A stretch of DNA of 64,000 bases from Myroides odoratus DSM 2801 (GTDB lineage Bacteria; Bacteroidota; Bacteroidia; Flavobacteriales; Flavobacteriaceae): contig NZ_CM001437.1 of the NCBI RefSeq assembly GCF_000243275.1, positions 1,140,175 to 1,204,174 on the forward strand, read 5' to 3'. Position numbers and translations under genes: made by a program. Positions 20,702 to 28,971 of the stretch are shown in pieces. How positions within the stretch are numbered: the first letter of the stretch is position 1; each line of letters opens with the position of its first letter. Under the pieces are notes generated by a model. That model worked only from the letters and a program-made list of their open reading frames with translations. It was not told the origin of the DNA and searched no databases.

Positions 20702-22020
20702 ACGGTTAATTTAATTTTTAAAACATTAGTAGTTGTATTTCTTACTTTAAATCGTTCATCCATTCGACTTCCAATAATCCATACAATAGTATCACCTGAG
20801 CACAATAACCAAATATTTTCTTTTTCTATTTGGGTCATTTTCTCATCTTTTACATATTTTGAAATTCGCTTTGTTCCTTTCATTCCAAAAGGCACGAAAT
20901 AATCACCTTTCTTGGGTTTGCGAATCAGCAACGGAAACTGCAATTTATCTCGGTCAAGATAAGCGCATAAGGGATCCGTCGTCAGTTCAATTTCATTTCT
21001 TTCATAATTAGTTGATGTTAAGTATATTGGTTTTGTAATAGTTTGGTTCTCTTGTATATAGAAAGAATCTTCTGACTCTTCCACCATTTTGCTTTTTAAT
21101 CGCAGTAAGAGGTATCCTCTATCTTTAATTAAGCAATAGTTTTCCGCCAGGATTTTCTTTCCTGTTTCTGCCTTTACTAAATCCGCAATATCGTTCCACG
21201 CTTTAAAACCGTAAGGTTCTAACCATTTATACAAATAGGCTTTAGGTAATGACAATTCACTTAATTCTTTTAAGGGAAACAAGAGGTCCTCCCCTTGCTT
21301 CAGCACTACTTTTTCAAACATCATTTGACTTGCATCCTCACTCATTTGATGTGCTTCTTTCAAAAATCCAATGGTCTGTTGGAAAGTTTGATCCATGTGC
21401 TGATTGATTTCCTTAAAAACAGGCAAGATATTTTTTCTTATCTTATTTCGCAAATATTTTGTCTGCGCATTTGTATAATCTTCTCGCCAAGTGAGTTGAT
21501 TCTTATTTGCATACGCCTCAATTTCTGCCCTAGTAAATACTAACAGTGGCCGCCGAATATAGTCTGTTTTCTCTGGTATCCCTAGCAATCCTTCGATGCC
21601 CGTTCCCCTCGAAAAATTGATAAAAAAAGTTTCCATCGAATCATCCAAGTGATGCGCAGTCAATAAATATTGGTATTTTTCTTGTTTTAAAACTTCTTCA
21701 AACCAAACATAGCGTTGTTCTCTTGCAGCAACTTGAATGGATACTTTATTTTCTACTGCATAGTGATTGGTATCAAATTCTTTTACAAAGAAAGGCACTT
21801 TTAGTTGCGCACTAAGGCCTTCAACAAACTGTTGATCTAGATTACTATCTTCCTCTCTTAAGTGGAAGTTACAATGTGCTACTGCAACATTTAGTCCTAC
21901 TTGATGACATAAATGTAATAAAACAACACTATCTACTCCACCGCTAACAGCAAGTAAAATAGGGTATTGTATCAATTCAGCAAAATTTGATTCAAGATGC
22001 TTTCTAAACTTATTTTCCAT
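20698..22020 (-). CDS. tilS: tRNA(Ile)-lysidine synthase
   Basis: Essential enzyme that converts C34 of the CAT-anticodon tRNA-Ile to lysidine. The PP-loop ATP motif SGGVDS lies at residues 26-31. YLLTAHHLDDSMETFF, GIPEKTDYIRRPLL and the C-terminal TilS domain (KKGDYFVPFGMKGTKRISKY) complete the family pattern. Length of 440 aa is normal. The stop codon overlaps the dsbD start (ATGA). A candidate -7 box (TATTTTTG, 22100-22093) lies upstream. Confidence 0.95.
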   Translation of the reverse strand: MENKFRKHLESNFAELIQYPILLAVSGGVDSVVLLHLCHQVGLNVAVAHCNFHLREEDSNLDQQFVEGLSAQLKVPFFVKEFDTNHYAVENKVSIQVAAREQRYVWFEEVLKQEKYQYLLTAHHLDDSMETFFINFSRGTGIEGLLGIPEKTDYIRRPLLVFTRAEIEAYANKNQLTWREDYTNAQTKYLRNKIRKNILPVFKEINQHMDQTFQQTIGFLKEAHQMSEDASQMMFEKVVLKQGEDLLFPLKELSELSLPKAYLYKWLEPYGFKAWNDIADLVKAETGKKILAENYCLIKDRGYLLLRLKSKMVEESEDSFYIQENQTITKPIYLTSTNYERNEIELTTDPLCAYLDRDKLQFPLLIRKPKKGDYFVPFGMKGTKRISKYVKDEKMTQIEKENIWLLCSGDTIVWIIGSRMDERFKVRNTTTNVLKIKLTV

Positions 22021-22092
22021 GGATTACCTCAACCTATCTAGAACAAGATGTGCATAAATGTTAATCTTTATTCACAATTGTCTAGCAAACTC

Positions 22093-22100
22093 CAAAAATA
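22093..22100 (-). promoter_or_regulatory. -7 promoter box for tilS-dsbD
   Basis: TATTTTTG on the minus strand matches TAnnTTTG; it predicts a leader of about 65 nt. No -33 TTG in the right window. Confidence 0.4.
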
Positions 22101-22147
22101 CCCTTTTTTTCGCGAAAAACCCTTATTCTAGGTTCATTTCTGTGCAT

Positions 22148-22181
22148 AAAAAAACCACAAAATTTAATTTGTGGTTTTATT
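22148..22181 (-). terminator. terminator after the RluA-type gene
   Basis: AAAACCACAAA - loop - TTTGTGGTTTT with T-run on the minus strand, directly after the stop codon. Confidence 0.8.
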
Positions 22182-23225
22182 TTATTCTAACTCAAGTGTG
22201 GAATTTTGTGAATAGGTTCTCCATTTTTCAATACAAGCCACCATATCCTGAGGCACTTCTGAATCAAAACGAACATACTCTTTGGTTATAGGATGTTCAA
22301 AGCCTAAGGTTTTAGCATGAAGGGCTTGTCTTGGTAAGAGTTGAAAACAATTTTCGATAAACTGTTTATATTTTGTAAAAGTGGTTCCTTTTAGAATCAA
22401 ATTTCCACCATAGCGTTCATCATTAAATAGCGTATGGCCAATATACTTCATGTGTACTCTAATTTGGTGCGTACGTCCTGTTTCTAAACGACAAGACACT
22501 AAGGTCACATAACCAAAGCGCTCCAATACTTTATAATGCGTAACGGCCCATTTTCCTTTGCTCTCATCCTCAAAGGCAGCCATTTGCATACGGTCTTTCA
22601 CGTGTCGTCCAATATAGCTTTCTATGGTACCTTGATCTTCCACTACATTCCCCCATACCAAAGCTACATATTCTCTTTCCGTAGTTTTCTCAGCAAATTG
22701 ACGTTGCAATTCGGTCATTGCCCACTCCGTCTTCGCTACGACTAATAATCCACTCGTATCTTTATCAATACGGTGTACGAGTCCTGGGCGTTCACTGCTA
22801 TTTAGCGGTAAATTTTCAAAATGGTACGCTAACGCATTGACCAAGGTCCCAGTATAGTTTCCATGTCCAGGATGTACAACCAATCCAGGTTCTTTGTTAA
22901 CCACTAATAAAGCATCGTCTTCATACACGATATTTAATGGGATATTTTCTGGAATAATAATATTTTCAAAAGGAGGTTGTTTCATGAGTACACGAACAAC
23001 ATCTAAGGCTTTCACCTTATGATTCGACTTCACAGCCACATCATTCACAAAAATATTCCCGTTTGATGCTGCTTGTTGAATTTTATTGCGTGTTGCATTT
23101 TCAACTAAGTTCATCAAAAATTTATCTACACGTAACGGCGCTTGCCCTTTACCTGCTTCAAATCGAAAATGTTCAAATAATTCATCTTCTAAATCATCGA
23201 ACACTTCATTTACATTTTCTTGCAT
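22182..23225 (-). CDS. RluA-family 23S rRNA pseudouridine synthase (RluD-like)
   Basis: An N-terminal S4 RNA-binding domain (LRVDKFLMNLVENATRNKIQ, about 30-90) precedes the RluA catalytic domain, with the active-site Asp in HRIDKDTSGLLVVAKT and the conserved GRTHQIRVHM motif. RluD-type enzymes modify 23S rRNA helix 69; the exact target site is inferred from similarity. The 347-residue length fits. It starts 12 bp after the PASTA gene on the same strand, so both are probably cotranscribed. Confidence 0.93.
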   Translation of the reverse strand: MQENVNEVFDDLEDELFEHFRFEAGKGQAPLRVDKFLMNLVENATRNKIQQAASNGNIFVNDVAVKSNHKVKALDVVRVLMKQPPFENIIIPENIPLNIVYEDDALLVVNKEPGLVVHPGHGNYTGTLVNALAYHFENLPLNSSERPGLVHRIDKDTSGLLVVAKTEWAMTELQRQFAEKTTEREYVALVWGNVVEDQGTIESYIGRHVKDRMQMAAFEDESKGKWAVTHYKVLERFGYVTLVSCRLETGRTHQIRVHMKYIGHTLFNDERYGGNLILKGTTFTKYKQFIENCFQLLPRQALHAKTLGFEHPITKEYVRFDSEVPQDMVACIEKWRTYSQNSTLELE

Positions 23226-23237
23226 AAGTTATTTTTC

Positions 23238-23831
23238 TTAATCAATATCGGGTGCTACATCCAATTGTTCTGCAGAAAGCCCCGCTTTTCCATCTCCTAA
23301 AACGAAGTCGATTTTTGAGTTTTTCACTACTAAATCTCCTTTTTTCAATTTCTTACCATTTTGATGTACTTCTAAAACAACATCTTTACCAATAAACGTG
23401 GCATAGGATTTTGTTCCTTCTTTTAAGCCCATAGACGCAATTGTAGCGCTTGCTTGTCGGTACGTTAACTGTTCTAATTCTGGTAAAATCACTTTACCAT
23501 AACCAGCTGCATTAATTTTAACGTAGATTTTTCTATTTTCCTTCACGCTAGAACCTGGCATAGGATCTTGTTCTAAAACAGTTAGAGGAGGGAAATTTTT
23601 ATTGTAATCCAGCGTATCCAAGACAATCATACGCAATTCTTTTTGATCCAACGTTTGCTCAGCTTGATACGTATCTAGCTTTAATAAATTGGGTACTTCA
23701 ATTCGCTGTCCGTGATTTGTCGTTACTTTCAACCATTTCAATAGGCCTAGTACCCCCACAATAGAGATGATGATAGCTGCTGCCAAAGAAATTAAAAAGC
23801 TCTTACTTTTAAAAAATTGAACTAATTTCAT
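23238..23831 (-). CDS. membrane-anchored PASTA-domain protein
   Basis: The 197-residue protein has one N-terminal transmembrane segment (about 10-32), followed by two PASTA repeats (IEVPNLLKLDTYQAEQTL and VILPELEQLTYRQASATI) and a short third-like segment. There is no kinase domain. PASTA domains bind muropeptides in Gram-positive kinases and penicillin-binding proteins. Here a free periplasmic PASTA protein stands divergent to ddl and in an operon with a pseudouridine synthase, which hints at a cell-wall role but does not prove it. Confidence 0.88.
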   Translation of the reverse strand: MKLVQFFKSKSFLISLAAAIIISIVGVLGLLKWLKVTTNHGQRIEVPNLLKLDTYQAEQTLDQKELRMIVLDTLDYNKNFPPLTVLEQDPMPGSSVKENRKIYVKINAAGYGKVILPELEQLTYRQASATIASMGLKEGTKSYATFIGKDVVLEVHQNGKKLKKGDLVVKNSKIDFVLGDGKAGLSAEQLDVAPDID

Positions 23832-23847
23832 AGGGTTAGATTTTTGA

Positions 23848-23855
23848 CAAAGATA
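23848..23855 (-). promoter_or_regulatory. -7 promoter box for the PASTA-rluA-type operon
   Basis: TATCTTTG on the minus strand matches TAnnTTTG, 16 bp before the ATG at 23831. No good -33 TTG. Confidence 0.5.
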
Positions 23856-23892
23856 TAAAATCGAAAAGATTTTTTGTTTCTGTGTTTTATTA

Positions 23893-23900
23893 TAAATTTG
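23893..23900 (+). promoter_or_regulatory. -7 promoter box for ddl-coaD
   Basis: TAAATTTG with a TTG at 23874-23876 (16-bp spacer) forms a near-consensus promoter divergent from that of the PASTA gene. Confidence 0.55.
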
Positions 23901-23945
23901 TTTGAAACAATTCTTTTATAAATCTAACCTCAACATCCTGGGTAT

Positions 23946-24920
23946 ATGAAGCACGTAGCAATAATTATGGGAGGCTATTCGAGCGAATTTGAAATTTCGC
24001 TTAAAAGTGGTCAAGTTGTATTTGACACATTGGATCGCACAACATACACACCGTATAAAATCCATATTTTTCGCGATAAATGGGTCTATGTAGACGAGCA
24101 CAACGAGGAATTCCCAGTAGATAAAAATGATTTTTCGGTATCATACAAAGGGCAAAAATTAACCTTTGACGTTGTTTTTAATGCTATCCACGGTACACCT
24201 GGTGAGGATGGTTTATTGCAGGCGTACTTTGACTTAATCCATATGCCGCATACTTCATGTAATGCGTATCAAGCCGCATTAACCATGAACAAGAGAGATA
24301 TGCTTTCTGTTTTAAAGCCTTATGGTATTAAAACAGCCATATCCTATTATCTGAATGAGGGTGATGATATTAACCCTGAAGCTATTATTCAGCGTGTTGG
24401 CTTACCTTGTTTTGTTAAACCTAACCGTTCAGGATCAAGCTTTGGTATTTCTAAGGTTCATACCACTGAAGAATTAGTTCATGCGATTGAGGTTGCTTAT
24501 AAAGAAGACAATGAAATTTTAATTGAGAGCTTCCTTAAAGGAACAGAAGTTTCTGTAGGTGTAATCAATTATAAGGGGGATATTATTGTCTTACCTATTA
24601 CTGAAATTGTCAGTGAAAATGACTTTTTCGACTACGAAGCAAAATATTTAGGTAAATCTCAAGAGATTACCCCCGCTCGCATTGATGATGTAATTAAGGC
24701 AAAGATAGAAGATATTGCGATTAAGATTTATCGCATTTTAAAAATGGACGGATTTTCGAGAAGTGAATTTATCATTGTTGGAGATACCCCATTTTTATTG
24801 GAGATGAATACAGTTCCTGGTTTAACTAGAGAAAGTATTTTACCTCAACAGGCGGCAGAAGCTAAAATTTCATTGCCCGATTTGTTTGACAATGCAATAG
24901 TTTTAGCTTTGCAGAAATAA
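23946..24920 (+). CDS. ddl: D-alanine--D-alanine ligase
   Basis: ATP-grasp ligase that makes D-Ala-D-Ala for peptidoglycan. The sequence runs MKHVAIIMGGYSSEFEISLK. It has HGTPGEDGLLQAYFD (substrate loop), CFVKPNRSGSSFGISKV (ATP-binding), and the C-terminal NTVPGLTRESILPQQA, where D-Ala and magnesium bind. Length of 324 aa is typical. It is followed after 13 bp by coaD, so the two form an operon. Confidence 0.96.
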   Translation: MKHVAIIMGGYSSEFEISLKSGQVVFDTLDRTTYTPYKIHIFRDKWVYVDEHNEEFPVDKNDFSVSYKGQKLTFDVVFNAIHGTPGEDGLLQAYFDLIHMPHTSCNAYQAALTMNKRDMLSVLKPYGIKTAISYYLNEGDDINPEAIIQRVGLPCFVKPNRSGSSFGISKVHTTEELVHAIEVAYKEDNEILIESFLKGTEVSVGVINYKGDIIVLPITEIVSENDFFDYEAKYLGKSQEITPARIDDVIKAKIEDIAIKIYRILKMDGFSRSEFIIVGDTPFLLEMNTVPGLTRESILPQQAAEAKISLPDLFDNAIVLALQK

Positions 24921-24933
24921 AGACTCCCAAAAT

Positions 24934-25386
24934 ATGAGAAGAGCTGTTTTTCCTGGGTCATTTGATCCCATCACGAATGGACATTACGACATTATCAAAC
25001 GAGCGTTGCCTCTTTTTGATGAAATTATCATTGCGATTGGTGTCAACGCGGATAAAAAATACATGTTCAGTTTAGAAGAACGCAAGGTTTTTATTGAAAA
25101 GACCTTTGCAGATGAACCTAAAATAAAAGTAGAGACGTATCAAGGGTTAACTACCGATTTTTGTCATGAAAAAAAGGCTCAATTTATTTTAAGGGGCTTG
25201 CGAAATCCAGCGGATTTTGAATTTGAAAAAGCAATTGCACATACCAATCGCTTCCTCTCAAAAATTGAAACGGTATTTTTACTTACTGCTGCAAGTACCT
25301 CTTTCATCAGCTCAAGTATAGTACGCGATGTGATTCGCAATCACGGCGATTACATTAAATTAGTACCCGAACCTGTACGAATATAA
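24934..25386 (+). CDS. coaD: phosphopantetheine adenylyltransferase
   Basis: Fourth step of coenzyme A synthesis: transfers AMP to 4'-phosphopantetheine. The 150-residue product has the nucleotidyltransferase motif GSFDPITNGH (residues 8-17) and the C-terminal SSSIVRDV signature. Second gene of the ddl-coaD operon, ended by a strong hairpin. Confidence 0.97.
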   Translation: MRRAVFPGSFDPITNGHYDIIKRALPLFDEIIIAIGVNADKKYMFSLEERKVFIEKTFADEPKIKVETYQGLTTDFCHEKKAQFILRGLRNPADFEFEKAIAHTNRFLSKIETVFLLTAASTSFISSSIVRDVIRNHGDYIKLVPEPVRI

Positions 25387-25392
25387 CAGATA

Positions 25393-25420
25393 AAAAAAGT
25401 CGCTCAAGAGCGACTTTTTT
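25393..25420. terminator. bidirectional terminator
   Basis: AAAAAAGTCGCTC - aa - GAGCGACTTTTTT between convergent coaD and Nudix genes. Confidence 0.88.
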
Positions 25421-25423
25421 ATT

Positions 25424-26029
25424 TTATTCACTAAGCAAACCTGCTTCTTCTACTAAAAGTTTAATATTTTCATAGGAATTAGACATTGCTTCTTTGATTT
25501 GTTCCTTATCAAACCAAACTACTTCTTCAATTCCCTCCTCTGCTTGCCCTATTAATGGTCCATCATAGGATGTGCTCATCTCAAACCAACTGGTAATCTT
25601 CAATCGATATTTTCCATTTCGTTTAAAGATATGGTAGGTTTTGGGAAGTTTCCTGATTACTTTCAATTCTCGAGCCCCTGTTTCTTCCTCTACTTCTCTT
25701 ACTGCCGTATCTGCTATTTCTTCGTATTTTTCAATTCCTCCCTTAGGTAAATCCCATTTACCATTTCTCTTGATAAAAAGTACTTTCCCTTCTGCATTAT
25801 ACACGACACCACCACCCGCTTTTTGAACAGGAATTTTTTCTTTTAGCCTTTTCATCATGGCTTTTTCGTCTGGATGATATAAAAATGCCTTATCAATTTT
25901 ATTTTGAAAATATTTAATGATAATTTTGTCAATATCAACACTGTCTAACAAGAACAACTGAAAATCGGTTTCTTTCTCAATTTTATCAGTTAGAAACAAC
26001 GGTTTATCGTTTACAAAAACTTTATACAT
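25424..26029 (-). CDS. Nudix hydrolase
   Basis: The 201-residue protein has a complete Nudix box (GGIEKYEEIADTAVREVEEE followed by TGA) at about residues 95-117, so it hydrolyses a nucleoside diphosphate linked to some moiety. Its N-terminal 60 residues form an extra domain found in some Bacteroidota Nudix proteins. Substrate cannot be told. The start codon is only 7 bp from the divergent pyrE start. Confidence 0.88.
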   Translation of the reverse strand: MYKVFVNDKPLFLTDKIEKETDFQLFLLDSVDIDKIIIKYFQNKIDKAFLYHPDEKAMMKRLKEKIPVQKAGGGVVYNAEGKVLFIKRNGKWDLPKGGIEKYEEIADTAVREVEEETGARELKVIRKLPKTYHIFKRNGKYRLKITSWFEMSTSYDGPLIGQAEEGIEEVVWFDKEQIKEAMSNSYENIKLLVEEAGLLSE

Positions 26030-26032
26030 TTG
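26025..26032 (+). promoter_or_regulatory. -7 promoter box for pyrE
   Basis: TACATTTG matches TAnnTTTG but overlaps the start codon of the divergent Nudix gene and lies only 4 bp before the pyrE ATG, implying a leaderless or nearly leaderless transcript if used. Confidence 0.4.
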
Positions 26033-26036
26033 TATT

Positions 26037-26678
26037 ATGATTTTTACTAAAGAAACAGCTCAACAAACTGCCGAATTACTTCTGCAAATTAACGCAATTA
26101 AATTAAATCCAAAAAATCCTTTTACATGGGCTTCTGGATGGAAATCTCCTATTTACTGTGATAACCGTATTACACTGTCTTATCCAGAGATTAGAAAATA
26201 CTTAAAAGAGGAGTTTGCAAAGCATATTGTTGCAAAATATGGTAAGCCTGATGTAATTGCTGGTGTAGCAACAGGAGCTATTGGAATTGGCTTATTAGTA
26301 GCTGAAGCCTTAGAATTGCCTTTCGTTTATGTTCGTCCTGAGCCTAAAAAGCATGGAAGACAAAATCAAATTGAAGGACAATTAGAACCAGGAAAAAAAG
26401 TAGTTGTAATTGAAGATTTGATCAGTACAGGAAAAAGTAGCTTACAAGCTGTTGAAGCTTTAAAAGAAAATGGAGCTGATATTGTAGGTATGGCTGCTAT
26501 CTTTACCTATGAATTTCAAGTTTCTAAAGATAACTTTGCTCAAGCGGGTGTTGAATTGACTACCTTGAGTAACTATACTTCTCTATTAGAAAATGCAGTA
26601 AAACAAAATTACATCTCTGCTTCTGACTTAGAGACATTACAAGAATGGAGAGTTAATCCATCAGAATGGAATCAATAA
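26037..26678 (+). CDS. pyrE: orotate phosphoribosyltransferase
   Basis: Makes orotidine-5'-phosphate from orotate and PRPP in pyrimidine synthesis. The PRPP-binding loop VVVIEDLISTGKSS and the flexible loop RPEPKKHGRQNQIEG are both intact, and FTWASGWKSPIYCDNR is the family N-terminal substrate segment. Length of 213 aa is normal. It is followed after 16 bp by an SRPBCC gene. Confidence 0.96.
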   Translation: MIFTKETAQQTAELLLQINAIKLNPKNPFTWASGWKSPIYCDNRITLSYPEIRKYLKEEFAKHIVAKYGKPDVIAGVATGAIGIGLLVAEALELPFVYVRPEPKKHGRQNQIEGQLEPGKKVVVIEDLISTGKSSLQAVEALKENGADIVGMAAIFTYEFQVSKDNFAQAGVELTTLSNYTSLLENAVKQNYISASDLETLQEWRVNPSEWNQ

Positions 26679-26694
26679 TTAAAGAAATAAAAGT

Positions 26695-27087
26695 ATGCAA
26701 TTAGAAAGTCCAAAAGTAAAAGTAGCGCAATCCGCTGAATATATATTTAATGCATTATCTGACGTAAAGAACTTCGAGAAGTTAATGCCTGAATCGATTG
26801 CTAAATTTGAAGTAACTGGAGAGGATTCTTTCATCTTTGCTTTGAAAGGAATGCCAGAAATCAAATTAAAGAAAAAAGAGGCTACTCCGAATTCTCAAAT
26901 TGTTTTAGGAGCTGCAAGTGATAAATTACCATTTACTTTAACTGGAAATATCACAGAAGTTGACGCGAGCAATACTGAAATTCAACTTCTATTTGAAGGA
27001 AGTTTCAATCCTATGATGGCGATGATGGTGAAAGGACCTATTGGAAAATTCATCGAAGCTCTAGCTGGAAACATGAATAAATTATAA
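26695..27087 (+). CDS. SRPBCC (START-like) domain protein
   Basis: The 130-residue protein fits the SRPBCC/polyketide-cyclase-like fold: an N-terminal strand, then AEYIFNALSDVKNFEKLMPE, alternating strands, and a C-terminal helix (MVKGPIGKFIEALAGNMNKL). Such proteins bind hydrophobic ligands; no ligand is implied here. It is likely cotranscribed with pyrE, with the operon ended at 27143-27180. Confidence 0.85.
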   Translation: MQLESPKVKVAQSAEYIFNALSDVKNFEKLMPESIAKFEVTGEDSFIFALKGMPEIKLKKKEATPNSQIVLGAASDKLPFTLTGNITEVDASNTEIQLLFEGSFNPMMAMMVKGPIGKFIEALAGNMNKL

Positions 27088-27142
27088 AAAATCTTTAATT
27101 CTGACTGAATATTATATTCACTTTATAAAAGATAAAATAGTA

Positions 27143-27180
27143 TAAAACAGCAGTACATCTCCATGTACTGCTGTTTTTTT
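27143..27180 (+). terminator. terminator of the pyrE operon
   Basis: AAAACAGCAGTACAT - ctcc - ATGTACTGCTGTTTT followed by a run of T: a perfect 15-bp stem. Confidence 0.9.
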
Positions 27181-27564
27181 ATTGCTTCTACACTACGATT
27201 TCTTTCGTTTTTCCTTATATCACCTGCCTCAATCCTCTTCTTTTCTATTTCTCTTCCTTTTCTGATAAACAAAGTTTTCAAACGTTGTAAATCTATTCCT
27301 ATACTTCCTTGTTTATCCAAACAAGGAAGTAAAATTCCATCTTTTTAAAAAGGTGCTCTTTTGTTTAAAAAATCACTATCTGATACTTGTTTTAACACAA
27401 TATCTCTAATTAATTCTTTTATTTAAACTAGATTTACCAAACTCACCCTCAGTTATTTACATTTAAAAAAACTCCTCTTTATAAAACGAAATATATGTAT
27501 ATCAAACTGAATGAAGCATAGCTCCTATCACAATATAAACGTTCTGAAATTTAAAAACTAACTC
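27181..27564. other. intergenic region without a convincing gene
   Basis: This AT-rich stretch of about 380 bp precedes the orphan gene at 27565. Two overlapping short frames (61 and 65 codons, on opposite strands) have no promoter, family resemblance or plausible codon use. It holds one perfect inverted repeat (27304-27329) and no exact TAnnTTTG box that I could place for the downstream gene. Confidence 0.5.
27304..27329. repeat. perfect 11-bp inverted repeat
   Basis: CTTCCTTGTTT - atcc - AAACAAGGAAG. Neither strand has the T-run expected for a terminator, so it is either an operator-like palindrome, an mRNA hairpin or a remnant. Confidence 0.6.
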
Positions 27565-28899
27565 ATGAAAAAATACAAACTTACAGAGGAATCTATGATT
27601 CACAAAGGCTATACACTTTGGCGTATAGAACATATAGCAACTGGAGCAAAAGGAGGCTGGGTTGAAAGCGAAAAAAATCTAAGTCAGTTGGGAGATTGTA
27701 TGATTTTAGACAATGCCAAAGTTTATGGCGATGCAACAATTAGTGATCATGCCATAATTTGTAACGAGGCGGAGATATATGAACAAGCTTCTGTATATGG
27801 TCATGCTAGGGTTTCTGAGCAGGCCTCCGTCTATGGGAATGCTCAAGTATATGAAAAAGCCAGCATCAAAAGTAATGCTCAAGTACATGGTACTGCTCAT
27901 GTTAAACAAGAAACAACCGTAACCACTGATGAACACCTATCTGACGATCCATCTACTTGGAATAAAATCAATTCACTCGTTTCATTGAAGCTTATTACCC
28001 AACACGTTCAAGCACATGAATCCCAAACTCTTTATGCTAATGGACGCCATCAGATCCAAGTTCAAGTTCTATTAGAAGCGCTAGATATTCAAGGGAATTA
28101 TATTTCAATTCCTTCCCATGAAATTTTCAAAAACATACAATGGGAAGATGAGAATCATACACCACTGAACGACATATTCTTATTTAGTGATATACCTGGA
28201 AAATATGTTCCCTCTTTAGCTGTTGAAAATGAAATAACAGAACCTGAAATTTCTAGTTGTTTATTTTTCCTGTCTACCACTCAGGCTTTAGGTAAAATAA
28301 AACTTCACGCACGTTGTTTAATGCATCACAAAACAGTCTCTTTAGATAAAAGAAAAGAAGATACAACGGCAGCTTCGACTAATCCTCAACATATCGTATC
28401 AAATTCCCTGCCTATACATCTTGTAGAGGCTCGTACGTTTCAACAAAAAGACATTACTGTAGAGACTATTGAAAAAAGAAAACCCGACTCTTACAATTCA
28501 ATTCTAAAGAGCTATTATGTAAACTTTTCCTCTAGCACTGATTCTATCAGCGAAAGTACAGATATACAAGATGAATATTGGTTTAACTATAAACAAAAAG
28601 GAAATTACAAAGCCTGTTCCACCACCACAGACAACTCTGTTAGAATTAATTATTGGGCTCAGTTTACGACAACCTTTCATATTACAGACAATTGGGAAAT
28701 CACGATAACAGAGAAAAATCATGAGAGATCAGGTGCATGCTTCTGGGTCTATCGCGTATGGCATGGAGCCTTATGGGCTAATCATATATGGCTAAAACCT
28801 ATGGTTTTTAATCTGTATGATCAATACGGGAATCATGTAACAATAAAGGTTAATGTTTTGAAAGATGCTGTATTAGAATTTATAGTTGTCTCTCCATAG
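27565..28899 (+). CDS. orphan protein with hexapeptide-repeat (beta-helix) N-terminus
   Basis: I cannot name the 444-residue product. Residues 1-110 resemble the short left-handed beta-helix heads of phage- and Rhs-associated proteins: KGGWVESEKNLSQLGDC, then irregular repeats of the type xAxVYGxAxV (DNAKVYGDATI, EQASVYGHARV, EQASVYGNAQV). Residues about 140-275 look like an all-beta domain beginning LYANGRHQIQVQVLLEALD. The C-terminal part is aromatic-rich beta (WFNYKQKGNYKACS; FWVYRVWHGALWANHIWLKP). No signal peptide or membrane segment is seen. The gene stands alone after a non-coding stretch and looks accessory. A secreted effector or an appendage-like protein is possible, but this is inference only. 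Confidence 0.8.
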   Translation: MKKYKLTEESMIHKGYTLWRIEHIATGAKGGWVESEKNLSQLGDCMILDNAKVYGDATISDHAIICNEAEIYEQASVYGHARVSEQASVYGNAQVYEKASIKSNAQVHGTAHVKQETTVTTDEHLSDDPSTWNKINSLVSLKLITQHVQAHESQTLYANGRHQIQVQVLLEALDIQGNYISIPSHEIFKNIQWEDENHTPLNDIFLFSDIPGKYVPSLAVENEITEPEISSCLFFLSTTQALGKIKLHARCLMHHKTVSLDKRKEDTTAASTNPQHIVSNSLPIHLVEARTFQQKDITVETIEKRKPDSYNSILKSYYVNFSSSTDSISESTDIQDEYWFNYKQKGNYKACSTTTDNSVRINYWAQFTTTFHITDNWEITITEKNHERSGACFWVYRVWHGALWANHIWLKPMVFNLYDQYGNHVTIKVNVLKDAVLEFIVVSP

Positions 28900-28917
28900 A
28901 CAGTAGCTTACTAAATA

Positions 28918-28951
28918 ACAACAAAAGGAAGCCTGGGCTTCCTTTTGTTGT
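28918..28951. terminator. bidirectional terminator
   Basis: A hairpin of about 16 bp, ACAACAAAAGGAAGCC - tg - GGCTTCCTTTTGTTGT, between convergent genes. Confidence 0.88.
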
Positions 28952-28971
28952 TTTTCTTTATAAAAAAGATG

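Noticed and set aside
27123..27348. Overlapping small frames on both strands after the pyrE operon
   Set aside because: They run through the pyrE terminator, contain low-complexity hydrophobic or Lys/Arg runs, and have no start signals.
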